Shown: positions 7,400-17,256, counted from the stretch's first letter. The stretch is DNA of 64,000 bases from Caryophanales bacterium UBA4682 (GCA_002404995.1 DHKY01000015.1:9629-73628), one strand, 5' to 3'. Notes: generated from the sequence alone by a model not told the origin. A program made the numbers and translations.

Positions 7400-10324
7400 T
7401 TAGATTGTCTGGACATTGTTTGACGGACTATTATCGGGTTTAATACTAATTGGTCCGTTTCCACTGATAAAATCATCGTTAAAACACTGAGACAAAACAA
7501 TTTTACAAGATTTTGTATTACTACTTCCCAAACTGCTATTTTTGTTTCCTTTAATTTGAACTTTCTCCTTATCACCAATATAAATATGAACATAGTTTGG
7601 ACCATCAGCAGATCGTGATTCCCTATCAAAAGAAATCGTCGAATTTAAGCTTATCCACCCTGCTGTATATGTCGTAGAAGTCTTACTATTTCCAGCAATA
7701 GTAGCTGAAAACATCTTATTCTTTTCAGATGAATCCTGAGGAGTATCATTACCTGCTACTTTAAAATTATGCATCCTGTAATAAGTTGTCCCCCAAGATT
7801 TCCATGAATTCTGCGTCACACTCCTATAAAGATAGTAATTAGTTTTAAAAGCAGGTTCTAGTACATAGGACTTTCCACTCTCTGGGGTAAAACTGCCATC
7901 ACTAGATAACTTGTTGGCTTTAGACGCATCTGATGCATCATATATAGTCCAATTCTGGAAGACAAACTCAGTCCTGCTGACTTTATCTACTTTTTTCATT
8001 GGTTTAGAATCATTTCCGTTTATGTTGAAATCAGTAAGATGGTAAGTCTTTCCAGAAGAAAGATCCCTTTGAGTGGTGACTAAACTAGATTGACCATTGT
8101 ATCGGTTAACTGTAATTAATCCAGCTGAAATCCACTTAGAGTAAATTGTTAAGACACCATTATTGACATATCCAACAGCAACAGATGGTTCAACAATATA
8201 TGAATCATTTTCTGTTTTCAAAGGCTTAGTATAATTCTTATTGTAATAGAAACCAGAGAAAGCCCAAGTGGAGTCCTTAGAAGTCAGCTTACTCAATTTA
8301 ACTTCGTTTCCGTTTCCAATAAAGTACAGTTCATTTGGATTTGAATTATTAGAGATTTCAATTTCTTCACTCTTGTCATTTGTATAGTCTAATCGGATTC
8401 CGTATTTATCATTTATTCCATCCGTAGAATACCATCCGAAAGTTTTCTGCTCATTACTAGAAGAATAAGAATTATATGTTTTACCACCAGTCAGCAGTTG
8501 TTGATTCCTGTTTTCATACACATAGCTTGGAGCAATATCTGTCTTATAGTATTTTCGAATCATAGCTCCGCATGCTGATTTAGTGACGGGAGAATTCGAA
8601 TAGTCCGTAAAGGTAAATTTGACAGGGTCTGACACATCAGATAAAGAAATATCATAGTCGCCATAACCTTCATGACAATCATTGACAGTGAGATTAGATC
8701 CGGTTTCAACATTGATATGGCCTGAATCACCTAAAGCAGAAATCAAGCCGCCAAAAGATGCTCCATTTTTAATAGTCCTGGTTCCAGCATTTGTTACTTT
8801 CGCGTTACCCTTATCACTTGGATAGGGATTGACAACCTTTTTGTCACTTCCAGAAGGGCATTGGTATAAACTAGAATTCCTAGAATCATCATAGACAATT
8901 AATTTTCCGCCAACTGTTAAGGTACCAGTATCAGAAACATTTATTTCACTACCTGGCCTCATTTTCATTAAAGAAGATATAGTTAGAGAGGAATTGGAAT
9001 TTACAGCTAAAAGAATATTCCAAGGCAAGGGGAAATATACCGTGCTAGTATCAATCGTTTGATTTAATTTTTCGGTCATCGCCTTCAATAGATCAGAAAG
9101 GAAACTTAGTGATCCAACTATAGATGCATCACCAGCAGCTTCAATGGAAATCTTTGTTGATTGAAAATTAACATCTCCATTAATATCAATCTTTGTTGCA
9201 CTATCCGGTTGTAGCGATGGATCTGTTGTATAAAGATTTCCAGATGAGTTTCTCTTTATAACGATTGTTGCATTGCTAGAACCCATCTCAAAAAGGCTTT
9301 TCTGGTCTGAACTATTGGGACCTATTATTTCCAAATCATCTGCATTATGTCGAGCAGCCAGTACCGCGGTAACATTAATGCCCAAAACACTAGCAGTTTT
9401 ACGAACTTCACCTGTGAAAAGATCAACATAGCCAATCAGTTTTGATCCGTAATTAAAAGTCCTTTTACTTTGTACATTCGGGAAGTCATATTGTGTCAAC
9501 GGGAAAATCTTTGTCTGTCCGCCATAAACGGAAGCAGTATATTTTCCACCTTGATAATCATAAAAAACAAAAGGAAGTTTCCTTATTCCTGTGCTACCTT
9601 TAGGCATTACGATTTCACTATTAGAATCCTTTTTCGCCTCTTTGATATATCCCCTACAATCAATTGTTCCCTTATTTACAATTTTTGAATTCGTCTCCAT
9701 TGTTATCTGGCAGTATTTTCCAGAAGTCTGACCAGTTACGATCTGGCCTTCCCACCCCAGAATACCTCCAATGTTCAAAAACGCTCCTGAACTAACAGTC
9801 AAGGTCTTGTTTGCACTGATAGTAACCTCATTTTTCTTAAAGTAAGAAACAAATTCAGCTTTGGAATCAGCAAAAGGAGTTGTCGAATAGCCGGACGATT
9901 CTGGAATATAGTCACCCGAAACAGGGGCTCCATTTTGAAATGTCGCTTTTGTCTTCCACGTCCTACTCTTTTCTGATTCCTTCTGTCTTCCATCATAGGT
10001 CTCTCCTTCATAAGGAAGGCAGAGAGTATCTCCAGATGCGATTGTACAACTTGAATGAATAGTAGGATTCGTTCCTGGAACAACAAAGACTGTATTTGTA
10101 CTTGCATCATTCCCTGCAGCCGTTAATGCACCTTCAATAGATGTAAAACTTCTAGTCTTTCCTGTAGTATCCTTAAAATAAGCAACCTTTTCCTTAGAAA
10201 CAGAAGTCAAAGGAAAATCCATTTTATTAGAAGGATTTACATTCCAATAAGAAGACCCGATGCTAAGCAACGCAATGGTCAGAAAAGCAAGAAAAGAAAA
10301 AACAGAAGACTTAATTCTATTCAT
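7400..10324 (-). CDS. Large secreted beta-rich surface protein (cassette partner)
   Basis: 974 aa with a signal peptide of about 25 residues (FSFLAFLTIALLSIGSSYW). The mature part is rich in Asn, Ser, Thr and Gly and forms many short repeats such as SNSSLTISS and SGTLTVGG, typical of a parallel beta-helix or adhesin. The N-terminal region (VAYFKDTTGKTRSFTSIEGA, VVPGTNP) and the blocks GTIDCRGYIKEA and FVFYDYQGG match the secreted protein at 31679-33331. The C-terminal third has WxFSGFYYNKNYTKP-type segments resembling InlB B-repeats. Its ATG overlaps the stop of the upstream SipW-type gene (ATGA). Probable role: surface adhesin or matrix component. No enzyme motif seen. Confidence 0.8.
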   Translation of the reverse strand: MNRIKSSVFSFLAFLTIALLSIGSSYWNVNPSNKMDFPLTSVSKEKVAYFKDTTGKTRSFTSIEGALTAAGNDASTNTVFVVPGTNPTIHSSCTIASGDTLCLPYEGETYDGRQKESEKSRTWKTKATFQNGAPVSGDYIPESSGYSTTPFADSKAEFVSYFKKNEVTISANKTLTVSSGAFLNIGGILGWEGQIVTGQTSGKYCQITMETNSKIVNKGTIDCRGYIKEAKKDSNSEIVMPKGSTGIRKLPFVFYDYQGGKYTASVYGGQTKIFPLTQYDFPNVQSKRTFNYGSKLIGYVDLFTGEVRKTASVLGINVTAVLAARHNADDLEIIGPNSSDQKSLFEMGSSNATIVIKRNSSGNLYTTDPSLQPDSATKIDINGDVNFQSTKISIEAAGDASIVGSLSFLSDLLKAMTEKLNQTIDTSTVYFPLPWNILLAVNSNSSLTISSLMKMRPGSEINVSDTGTLTVGGKLIVYDDSRNSSLYQCPSGSDKKVVNPYPSDKGNAKVTNAGTRTIKNGASFGGLISALGDSGHINVETGSNLTVNDCHEGYGDYDISLSDVSDPVKFTFTDYSNSPVTKSACGAMIRKYYKTDIAPSYVYENRNQQLLTGGKTYNSYSSSNEQKTFGWYSTDGINDKYGIRLDYTNDKSEEIEISNNSNPNELYFIGNGNEVKLSKLTSKDSTWAFSGFYYNKNYTKPLKTENDSYIVEPSVAVGYVNNGVLTIYSKWISAGLITVNRYNGQSSLVTTQRDLSSGKTYHLTDFNINGNDSKPMKKVDKVSRTEFVFQNWTIYDASDASKANKLSSDGSFTPESGKSYVLEPAFKTNYYLYRSVTQNSWKSWGTTYYRMHNFKVAGNDTPQDSSEKNKMFSATIAGNSKTSTTYTAGWISLNSTISFDRESRSADGPNYVHIYIGDKEKVQIKGNKNSSLGSSNTKSCKIVLSQCFNDDFISGNGPISIKPDNSPSNNVQTI

Positions 10325-11009
10325 GCTGCCATATTCCTTGTTATCGAAGCAGAAAGAGTCTTACTGGAAGTAAAGAAATCTTCATTGCTATCTGGAGAGA
10401 AAGTATAACGAATAGCGAAATAATAAAAAGATGCTTTACCTATTTCTGATATATCACTTAGATTAAAAGACTCTTTCCAGGTTCCTTCTTCTTTCTTACC
10501 TGCCACAGCAGAGTTGCTAAATGAAGAAGAATCCAGTGAAGAAGGAGAACAAATCAAGTCAGCTCTACTCAAAAGAGAAGAACAAGAAGAAATCTTAGAC
10601 TGATCCGAAGAGGAAGAGGAAAAAATATCCGATACAACATTCAGAGAAGAAAAAGAAGATGGAAGATGAGACTGAATAGAATCGGATCCGGTATCAATCG
10701 TAAAGTAAAGATAAATAATTCCTTGTGTCTGACTGATGATTTCATCTTCAGATGTCCTAAAACACTTCAGTTTATTATTCCAAACAAAACTAGAAGTATC
10801 GATTTGAGTAAGAGTCAGATACTGATTGATATCCGAAAACTCTCCGTCTGCTCCGATACTATCTAACGGAGCATCCCTAGACGGACTATCTTTTGATGTA
10901 ATTAACCAACTAGAAAAGCCGACACCGACTAAAGACAGGGATATTAGCCCAAGAAGCCCCCCCCGCAAACTAGTCGTACAAACTTCTTAACTGCAAAGCT
11001 TTTCTTCAT
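10321..11009 (-). CDS. SipW-type exported protein, phase-variable by a G8 tract (out of frame here)
   Basis: The ATG at 11009 reads MKKSFAVKKFVRLVCGGG and then runs into TAA. The tract of eight G (10957-10964 as C on this strand) shifts it away from the long frame, which continues as LLGLISLSLVGVGFSSW, the core of a SipW-class signal peptide, for another ~200 residues. With nine (or six) G the gene would be one frame of about 229 aa. The rest is Ser-rich with no known domain. Its stop overlaps the ATG of the 974-aa partner. A TTG inside the long frame at 10968 could start it, but this would remove the basic N-terminus of the signal peptide. Slipped-strand switching is the simplest reading. 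A sequencing indel is the alternative. Confidence 0.75.
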
Positions 11010-11018
11010 ATATTTAAC

Positions 11019-11047
11019 ATTTTGCTATTCTTTTCTCTCTTTGTCAA
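11019..11047 (-). promoter_or_regulatory. Promoter of the G-tract surface cassette
   Basis: On the minus strand TTGACA (11042-11047), a 17-bp spacer and CAAAAT (11019-11024). Only 9 nt separate the -10 box from the ATG at 11009, so the mRNA should be leaderless or nearly so. This agrees with the lack of a ribosome site. TTGTCA-AC-TGACAA overlaps the -35 box and could be an operator. Confidence 0.65.
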
Positions 11048-11133
11048 CTGACAATGAGAAATTTAATTGTCATAGGAGAATAGATTCAACAATCAAAAGA
11101 TAACTCTTTTCAACGTTCAAATCGTCTCTAAAG

Positions 11134-12333
11134 TTACCAATGCTCTGCCAGCAAGAATTCCGAAAGATACACAATCTTAATTCCGTTAACATTTCCACCG
11201 GCAAGCCGATCAAGAGTCACAACATATTTCGGATAGTGGTCCTGAATATTCATAAGATTCGAAACCTCTCTATTCGAATTCTTTGGAAGAGTAACGCAAG
11301 CCTGAACATAAATCCGATCATTTCCATGTTCAGCTAGAAAATCAATTTCCTTATCTCCGTCTTTCCCAACATATACGTTATATCCGCGACGTTTTAGTTC
11401 TAAGAAAATAACATTCTCCAAAACACTATCCAGCATCGAGGGATTATATCCAAACAGAGCATATTTCAAGGAAATATCCGAAAGATAATATTTTTCCTGC
11501 GTCTTTAGTATGTTTTTTCCTTTTAAATCATAGCGTGGACAAGGAAAAATAATAAAGGCCTGTTCCAACCACTTCAGATAATTGTAGATGCTTTCTACAG
11601 AAATAGTGCGATGCTCATTTTTCCTAAAAACAGAAATTGAATTTGCTGAAAAAGTCTTTCCAATATTTTCAATTACAAATCGGACAACTCTTTCAAATAG
11701 ATCCTGTCTGTTCCTGCGATGTCGACTGATAATATCACGAGAAGCAATAGTATGATAGATTCCATTTGAAATCTGATAAGCAGAATCTGAATCATAATTC
11801 CCCAGAGCAATAATCGGGAACCCGCCAAAACAAATATACTCTTCTAATTTTTCATCTATCGAAAGAGCAGAATTCTTCTTAAAATCCAAGAATTCACGGA
11901 AGGACAAAGTATAGACTGGAATCTGAACATACCGCCCCGTCAAATAAGTCGAGATTTCACTAGACCTCAACTTAGAATTTGATCCAGTAACATAAATATC
12001 AGCGTTTGATCCTTCGAGCAAACTATTCACTGCCTTTTCCCAATTCGGAACTTCCTGGACTTCATCTAATAAAAGATAGCAATGTTCTCTTCCGTTCCTT
12101 CTTCTTAGAAGATCATCGTACCTTTGCTTTGCCGTAATATCAGAAGGAATATCCATCTCTGTATATTTCTTCCTGATGATATCATCTTCATTAACACCCT
12201 CTTTCAACAGCTCATCATGAATCCTACCAAAAATAGTCGATTTACCACATCGACGTACTCCAGAAAGAATCTTAACAATAGGTTGATTGATAAAAGGCTT
12301 TACTGCTTTTATATAATCTGGTCTATAAATCAT
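11134..12333 (-). CDS. AAA/DUF4143 family ATPase
   Basis: 399 aa, apparently intact. P-loop GVRRCGKST (about 25-33), Walker B YLLLDEVQE (85-93), a sensor-like YVTGSNS, then TGRYVQIPVYTLSFREF, the usual transition to DUF4143. Near the C-terminus EIDFLAE followed by IYVQA resembles the degenerate nuclease fold of these proteins. It belongs to a different subfamily from the genes at 4610 and 47620. Start at 12333 with an AGAAGG ribosome site and TATAAT at about 12356. Orphan; function unknown. Confidence 0.88.
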   Translation of the reverse strand: MIYRPDYIKAVKPFINQPIVKILSGVRRCGKSTIFGRIHDELLKEGVNEDDIIRKKYTEMDIPSDITAKQRYDDLLRRRNGREHCYLLLDEVQEVPNWEKAVNSLLEGSNADIYVTGSNSKLRSSEISTYLTGRYVQIPVYTLSFREFLDFKKNSALSIDEKLEEYICFGGFPIIALGNYDSDSAYQISNGIYHTIASRDIISRHRRNRQDLFERVVRFVIENIGKTFSANSISVFRKNEHRTISVESIYNYLKWLEQAFIIFPCPRYDLKGKNILKTQEKYYLSDISLKYALFGYNPSMLDSVLENVIFLELKRRGYNVYVGKDGDKEIDFLAEHGNDRIYVQACVTLPKNSNREVSNLMNIQDHYPKYVVTLDRLAGGNVNGIKIVYLSEFLLAEHW

Positions 12334-12674
12334 GATGAGCCTTCTAAACTTTATTATACACTATTATTATATTATTTAAAGGTTTTTAAATCCAGGCTTT
12401 AAAAACTTACGGTTAATGATTCATTTTTTAACCCTGGATTGTTTTTTATAGCAAAGTCAAACTAGTTAGCTAAAAAGTTTCTTTTCTTTCATAAAGCCAA
12501 GTCTTTCAAGGTGCTGTTTCAGGAATTCTAAAAACAGAGAAAGATTGTTACTAGCTGACACAATATCAATTGGTCTATAATCCGACACATTTTATCTGAT
12601 TTTTTCAAATTCTTTAACCTATGAATATTAATATCTTGTAAAATAAACAAGAATATAAAAAAGAGTCATAACGA
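12334..12674. other. Intergenic region with a hairpin
   Basis: Divergent spacer between the ATPase gene and the VanZ-like gene. AATCCAGG (12389-12396) pairs with CCTGGATT (12433-12440), followed by T6. An inner GGTTAA/TTAACC stem lies inside. It resembles a terminator for plus-strand transcripts but follows no plus-strand gene, so it may be a relic. No ORF seen in the rest. The ribosome site for the gene at 12675 is weak. Confidence 0.4.
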
Positions 12675-15653
12675 ATGTTCAAATCATACAGTCCAAAAAG
12701 AAGAATCTTCTTAATTCTGACCTTCATGGCCTATGTTTGCTGTATGCTTTTTGTCATTGTCGAAGCGTGTCTTCCAGGAACCATATCTGGAAACCATTCC
12801 GATGCTGTCGGTGGAGGTATCGCCGACATCATCAACGGAAATGCAACCGATCAGACCATTATTGTAGAACCAACTGATGTTGTCATAAACAACAAGGACA
12901 AAACAGACCTCTATGTCGGCGATACTCTCCAATTGTCTGCAAAGATTCTCCCTGAGAACTCATCCTTCCAATCCCTCACCTATGAAAGCAGCCAAATGGA
13001 TGTTCTCTCCGTGGACGAAAAAGGATTGATCACAGCTAAAAAAGAAGGAACAAGCATCATCACCTGTTCTTCCACATCCTTCCCGTCTATCAAAGATACT
13101 CTATCTCTCACAGTCCACAATATCCACGAAACCAAAATCGAATCGGTTATCAATGAAGTAAAGCCAGCTAGCGATGGCATCTATGATTTAGAGTGCAACA
13201 AGACTTATACCATCAAGACGACCTTCACTCCAAATAATACAACAATCAAGACTCTTTCATATTCGAGCAACTGCTTAGATAACTCCATCACGCTCAATAA
13301 CGGAACCATCCGAACAAATTCGGTGGTCACCGACCAAATTACAATCACCATCAAATCCAAGCAGGGATTTGAAAACAAACTGAAAATAAAAGTTCATGAG
13401 AGCAAAACCAATATTATTCCTCTGACTAAAATTGCTATTACAAAGACAGACTATGTACAATCCGTTGGAGAAAGTATCAATGTCAATTCCTCAGGTCCTT
13501 ATCAGATAACGTTCGAACCAAGCAATGCAACTTATAAGACCTTCAAATTAGAAATATCGGATTCTACTGTTGCCTCCGTATCCTCTACGACAGTAAGAGG
13601 ACTGAAGAACGGAACAGCAACACTGAAGGTTACCTCTTTGAAATATCCAGAGCTATCCGATAGCCGTTCTATCACAATCGATACGGTTCACCTGAATTCC
13701 ATTGGAAGCATCTATCTTGGTCATTCCTCTTCTCCGACGAGGAATGTCGGACAAGAAAGGAATCTGACCTATCAGAATCCAAGTCCACGCAATGCCTCGG
13801 CAGCTATGGGAAACAAGAGTGATCATATCCTTTATGAGAGTTCTGTTCCGGAAGTAGCCAAAGTCGATGCTAACGGAAAGGTGACAGCAAGGAAAGAGGG
13901 AACCTCTACCCTGGCAAGGAAGTTCTATGATACGAAAGAAGAAAAAGACGGTCATGCTTCTCCTGCGGTCACAAAGTCCATCCAAGTCAAAGTCGTCGTA
14001 CCGCCAGAACCGGAAGGTGTTTATGACTTTACCTTGAAGAACGGCTTGAGTGAAGCCAATAACGATGACTTGGTTCTATATAACAATAAGTCCTATTCCT
14101 TATCCTCGAAGATTACTGTAGATAAGCTATATAACAAAGACGGGAATGAAATCAAGACTGGTGTCAGTAAGACACTAGGCTTTGCAATCGATTCCGTCTA
14201 TCCGGAAGATCAGAAACAGAATCTGTCTCTTTCTAGCGGAACCTTTGTCTCAAATGCCATGGTCCCTCTCCAAGTGACGCTCAAGGTCACGCATAAGGAT
14301 TCAGGTCTTTTCAAGTATGTGACTTATTACATCATCAATAAGAGGAGCAGGCAGGCGAGCATTTCAAATCCGGTCAGTTCCAGAACAGAAGAAGACAATA
14401 CCTTTAACGGTATCTCCTATCCTGCTTTTGAGGAGAAAGGAGAAGTATCGGTTTCCGATACCTTGGAGATTAAGATCAATCCGGAACTGGATAGCCTGGA
14501 ATCTTATAATTTTGCCTTTGAATCCGATAAGAGCAATCTCTATTCCTTGACCAGCAGGACTTCCAAAGGATTTTCTATCCATGGAAGGGATGAAGGAGAC
14601 AGGAAAGTCTTGGTCACACCTTGTTATCAGGATCATGTCTTTACTGGAAACAGCAGGATCCTTCATCTTTCCATCTACCATCGTTATATTGAAAACAGGT
14701 CCATCAAGAGGTTCAAGGAAACTTCGAAAGAGGAAATCAGCTTAGAGAAGCATACGGATGAAAAAGGAATCATCTCCTTAGAATTCACCAAGGGAGAGAA
14801 AATCACCTATCAGCTTATCAAATCACCGGAGAACTATACGAAAGAAGAAATCCGAATCCAGAACTCGAATCCAGAAGCCGTTACGGTCAAAGACGGAGTA
14901 TTTACCAGGAAGAACATCGGCAAGTCCACCATCGTCTTGGAAGACAAATGCTCTGGAAATAAGATTACGTTGAATCTCTTTGTTGTCAATAAATCTGCCT
15001 TTGCCTCGAATCCCTTTACACTGAAGCAGACTTATCTGACCTATGACAAGGAAAAGAACGCTTATCACATCCAGAACGGAACTACGGCTAAGATCACAAC
15101 GAATTTCACAAAGGAAAGCACCTATAAGACCGTCAGCTATCATTCCAGCAATACAGAGATTCTTCAGATCGGCAATGATGGCAATATCACCCCTCTGAAA
15201 GTCGGAGAATGCAAGATAACAGCTACAATAGATGATAACAACACCATCCATAGGTCCTACAGTGTCAATATTGTGGTAGACAAGAAAGGTGTCATTGACA
15301 ACAGGAAATCCTTCCTTGCAAAACTAAGAAAAGGACTCGGGCACTTTGGAGCCTTCCTGATCACTGGTATCTGTTCAACTCTCTTCTATCTGTTCTTGGC
15401 GAAGAGAAAGAAACAGCACCTCTATCTGGTTCCAATCAATTTCGTTCAAGGCTTTGCTGTAGCCGGCTTAACCGAGCTAATCCAGCTCTTTGTTCCCGGA
15501 CGATGCGGAGCATTCTCAGATGTCAGGATCGATTATATCGGATTCCTGTTCTCATCGGTGACCATCACCCTTCTCTTCTTCCTGATTCCATTGATTATCA
15601 GACTTGTCAAACTCCTGATTGAAAAGCAGAAAAACAAAAAATCCAATCAGTAA
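12675..15653 (+). CDS. VanZ-like membrane protein split by a large Ig-like extracellular insertion
   Basis: 992 aa. The N-terminus has one membrane helix followed by EACLPGTISGNHSDAVGGG, the first helix and PGxxSGxxS motif of VanZ-like proteins. The C-terminal ~130 residues carry the rest of VanZ: LRKGLGHFGAF (for RKxxHF), AVAGLTELIQLFVPGRCG, and SDVMIDYIGFLFS with Met from AGG at 15525. About 850 residues in between form at least four to five BIG2-like repeats, for example VGDTLQLSAKILPENSSFQS with a following GLITAKKEG, then GNGTATL-like and GKVTA blocks. The Ig array would be exposed outside, anchored at both ends. VanZ-like domains are linked to the cell envelope. The role of this fusion is unknown. 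Confidence 0.85.
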   Translation: MFKSYSPKRRIFLILTFMAYVCCMLFVIVEACLPGTISGNHSDAVGGGIADIINGNATDQTIIVEPTDVVINNKDKTDLYVGDTLQLSAKILPENSSFQSLTYESSQMDVLSVDEKGLITAKKEGTSIITCSSTSFPSIKDTLSLTVHNIHETKIESVINEVKPASDGIYDLECNKTYTIKTTFTPNNTTIKTLSYSSNCLDNSITLNNGTIRTNSVVTDQITITIKSKQGFENKLKIKVHESKTNIIPLTKIAITKTDYVQSVGESINVNSSGPYQITFEPSNATYKTFKLEISDSTVASVSSTTVRGLKNGTATLKVTSLKYPELSDSRSITIDTVHLNSIGSIYLGHSSSPTRNVGQERNLTYQNPSPRNASAAMGNKSDHILYESSVPEVAKVDANGKVTARKEGTSTLARKFYDTKEEKDGHASPAVTKSIQVKVVVPPEPEGVYDFTLKNGLSEANNDDLVLYNNKSYSLSSKITVDKLYNKDGNEIKTGVSKTLGFAIDSVYPEDQKQNLSLSSGTFVSNAMVPLQVTLKVTHKDSGLFKYVTYYIINKRSRQASISNPVSSRTEEDNTFNGISYPAFEEKGEVSVSDTLEIKINPELDSLESYNFAFESDKSNLYSLTSRTSKGFSIHGRDEGDRKVLVTPCYQDHVFTGNSRILHLSIYHRYIENRSIKRFKETSKEEISLEKHTDEKGIISLEFTKGEKITYQLIKSPENYTKEEIRIQNSNPEAVTVKDGVFTRKNIGKSTIVLEDKCSGNKITLNLFVVNKSAFASNPFTLKQTYLTYDKEKNAYHIQNGTTAKITTNFTKESTYKTVSYHSSNTEILQIGNDGNITPLKVGECKITATIDDNNTIHRSYSVNIVVDKKGVIDNRKSFLAKLRKGLGHFGAFLITGICSTLFYLFLAKRKKQHLYLVPINFVQGFAVAGLTELIQLFVPGRCGAFSDVRIDYIGFLFSSVTITLLFFLIPLIIRLVKLLIEKQKNKKSNQ

Positions 15654-15685
15654 AAAATAGGTGGAAACAGGCCTATCTGCCGTTT

Positions 15686-15714
15686 TTGCTTTTTTCCCAT
15701 AATCGTGCTATAAT
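15686..15714 (+). promoter_or_regulatory. Promoter immediately before the polymerase gene
   Basis: TTGCTT (15686-15691), a 17-bp spacer and consensus TATAAT (15709-15714). The ATG at 15722 lies 7 nt after the -10 box, predicting a leaderless transcript. No ribosome site is present. Confidence 0.6.
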
Positions 15715-15721
15715 TCAGCAT

Positions 15722-17218
15722 ATGTTTGAAGAACTAACTGACGGCAGCGTGAAGCAGGAAAGAGGTCTCGTCGATCGAAAGAACCTTTTGAACTTCTTCC
15801 TGTTCTTACTTCTCACCACATTATCTCCGCTCTTCACGATCGGGCGATTCACAACGACACCGATTCAAGGATATGGCTATTCCACTGAGAAGTTCGGAAA
15901 ATGGATCTACTATCCTGGTGTACCAAGGCAGACAAGATTTCTCCTTCCTCTCTATCTAATCTTTTCTGTTCTTCTTGTTCTTCTTCTTTACCGGATGCGG
16001 AAGGAAATCAAACCAAACAAACTAATCCTATCCATCTATATCGTCTTCGTTGCCAGGAGTCTTATCTCCTATCTATGTGGACCAGTCGGAAACCAGACCT
16101 TTGTGCTCACAGACAGGAACGATATCAAGCATATCGTCAATATTGCAGGAACAAGCCGCCTTCTCCGATTCACCAGCGTAGCAAACCAGTTCTTCTTCTA
16201 TACTTACATTTGTGCATTCTTCCACTTCATTAAGCCACTGACCAAAGAAAATATCTTCTGCTTCCAATGCTTATCCATAGCTAGGCATATCCTAGTATTC
16301 TCAAGGATTGCTTATGCAAGGATCAAGCAAAGAACCGAGATAATCGGAAACCTCGAAAGGCTGTTGCATAAGAAAGATTCCTTTAGGCGAAACATCACAA
16401 GCTACACCACCAATCGTAATGTCTTCGGATTCTTCCTCTTCCTAGGATATTCCTTCGCCATTTCAGACTTCAGGCGAAGAGAAAATGTCTTCTCCCTTCT
16501 TCTAGCCGTCCTCTACATTGCCTTTTCTATCCTCATCATCTCAAAGACGCCTTCCTTATTAAGGCTGACTCTGTCTCTCTGCTTCACCATCTGTTATCCG
16601 ATCTTCAACTTCAATTCCAAGCGAGGCTGGTCTTTCTTCTTCCTCTGCGTATTGATCTTCACGTTCCTCCTTGTCGTGTTCGCCTGCCTACTCACTCCAT
16701 CCCTTATCAAATACATCTACCGCAGGTTCACAGCAATGGGTACAAGGTACGCACGCTATTCCATTACTTCCTTGGCAAGGACAAGGCTAAAGCAATCCGT
16801 CTTCTACTTCATCTTCGGTTATGGACGCTATCCTTTCATTGCCATCTTCACCCAGTATTCGTTCAATCTTGATAATTATCCCTATCCGACCAGCCATGAC
16901 AGCTACATCGATATCCTACTCGAGTTCGGTATCCTCGGAAGGATTCTGCTCATTGCCGCCTTCCTTCTTGTTGCTTTCTATCTGCTTAAGCGATTATACA
17001 AGGACAAAAAGCAATCCACTGTCATCTATATCCTAGGAGCCATCGGACTGAGCATCTATTCCTTCTCAGAACCCCGTGCCCTCTTCTTAAGGGAAGGAAC
17101 CAGCTGCTTCTTCCTTCTGCTCGCGACCATGCCTTTCCTAGAAGATGCTTACTTAGACAGACAGAGCATCACTGCACTGAAATCAAGACTCACCCATAAA
17201 CTCAAAATCAGAGACTAA
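15722..17218 (+). CDS. Wzy/O-antigen-ligase-like polymerase
   Basis: 498 aa with about 10-12 membrane helices. The motif SHDSYIDILLEFGILGRI in the last third is the typical Wzy_C/WaaL periplasmic-loop and helix signature (HNxxLxxxxExGxxG). Such proteins polymerise or ligate polysaccharide repeat units on a lipid carrier at the outer membrane face. I start at 15722 (MFEELTDG). Twelve further in-frame codons upstream would overlap the promoter. It follows the VanZ-like envelope gene by 68 bp but has its own promoter. No glycosyltransferases are adjacent, so the substrate cannot be guessed. Confidence 0.75.
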   Translation: MFEELTDGSVKQERGLVDRKNLLNFFLFLLLTTLSPLFTIGRFTTTPIQGYGYSTEKFGKWIYYPGVPRQTRFLLPLYLIFSVLLVLLLYRMRKEIKPNKLILSIYIVFVARSLISYLCGPVGNQTFVLTDRNDIKHIVNIAGTSRLLRFTSVANQFFFYTYICAFFHFIKPLTKENIFCFQCLSIARHILVFSRIAYARIKQRTEIIGNLERLLHKKDSFRRNITSYTTNRNVFGFFLFLGYSFAISDFRRRENVFSLLLAVLYIAFSILIISKTPSLLRLTLSLCFTICYPIFNFNSKRGWSFFFLCVLIFTFLLVVFACLLTPSLIKYIYRRFTAMGTRYARYSITSLARTRLKQSVFYFIFGYGRYPFIAIFTQYSFNLDNYPYPTSHDSYIDILLEFGILGRILLIAAFLLVAFYLLKRLYKDKKQSTVIYILGAIGLSIYSFSEPRALFLREGTSCFFLLLATMPFLEDAYLDRQSITALKSRLTHKLKIRD

Positions 17219-17220
17219 AC

Positions 17221-17252
17221 AAAAAACCAGGCTGACTCAAGCCTGGTTTTTG
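17221..17252. terminator. Bidirectional terminator
   Basis: Stem CCAGGCT (17227-17233) and AGCCTGG (17240-17246), loop GACTCA, flanked by A6 on the left and T5 on the right, so it can end transcription from both sides. It lies between the convergent polymerase gene and the long minus-strand operon. Confidence 0.9.
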
Positions 17253-17256
17253 TTTG

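Noticed and set aside
10968..10968. TTG at 10968 as the true start of the SipW-type protein
   Set aside because: It has no ribosome site and would remove the basic N-terminal part of the signal peptide. The ATG at 11009 has a good promoter and the right N-terminus, so a frame switch at the G tract is preferred.
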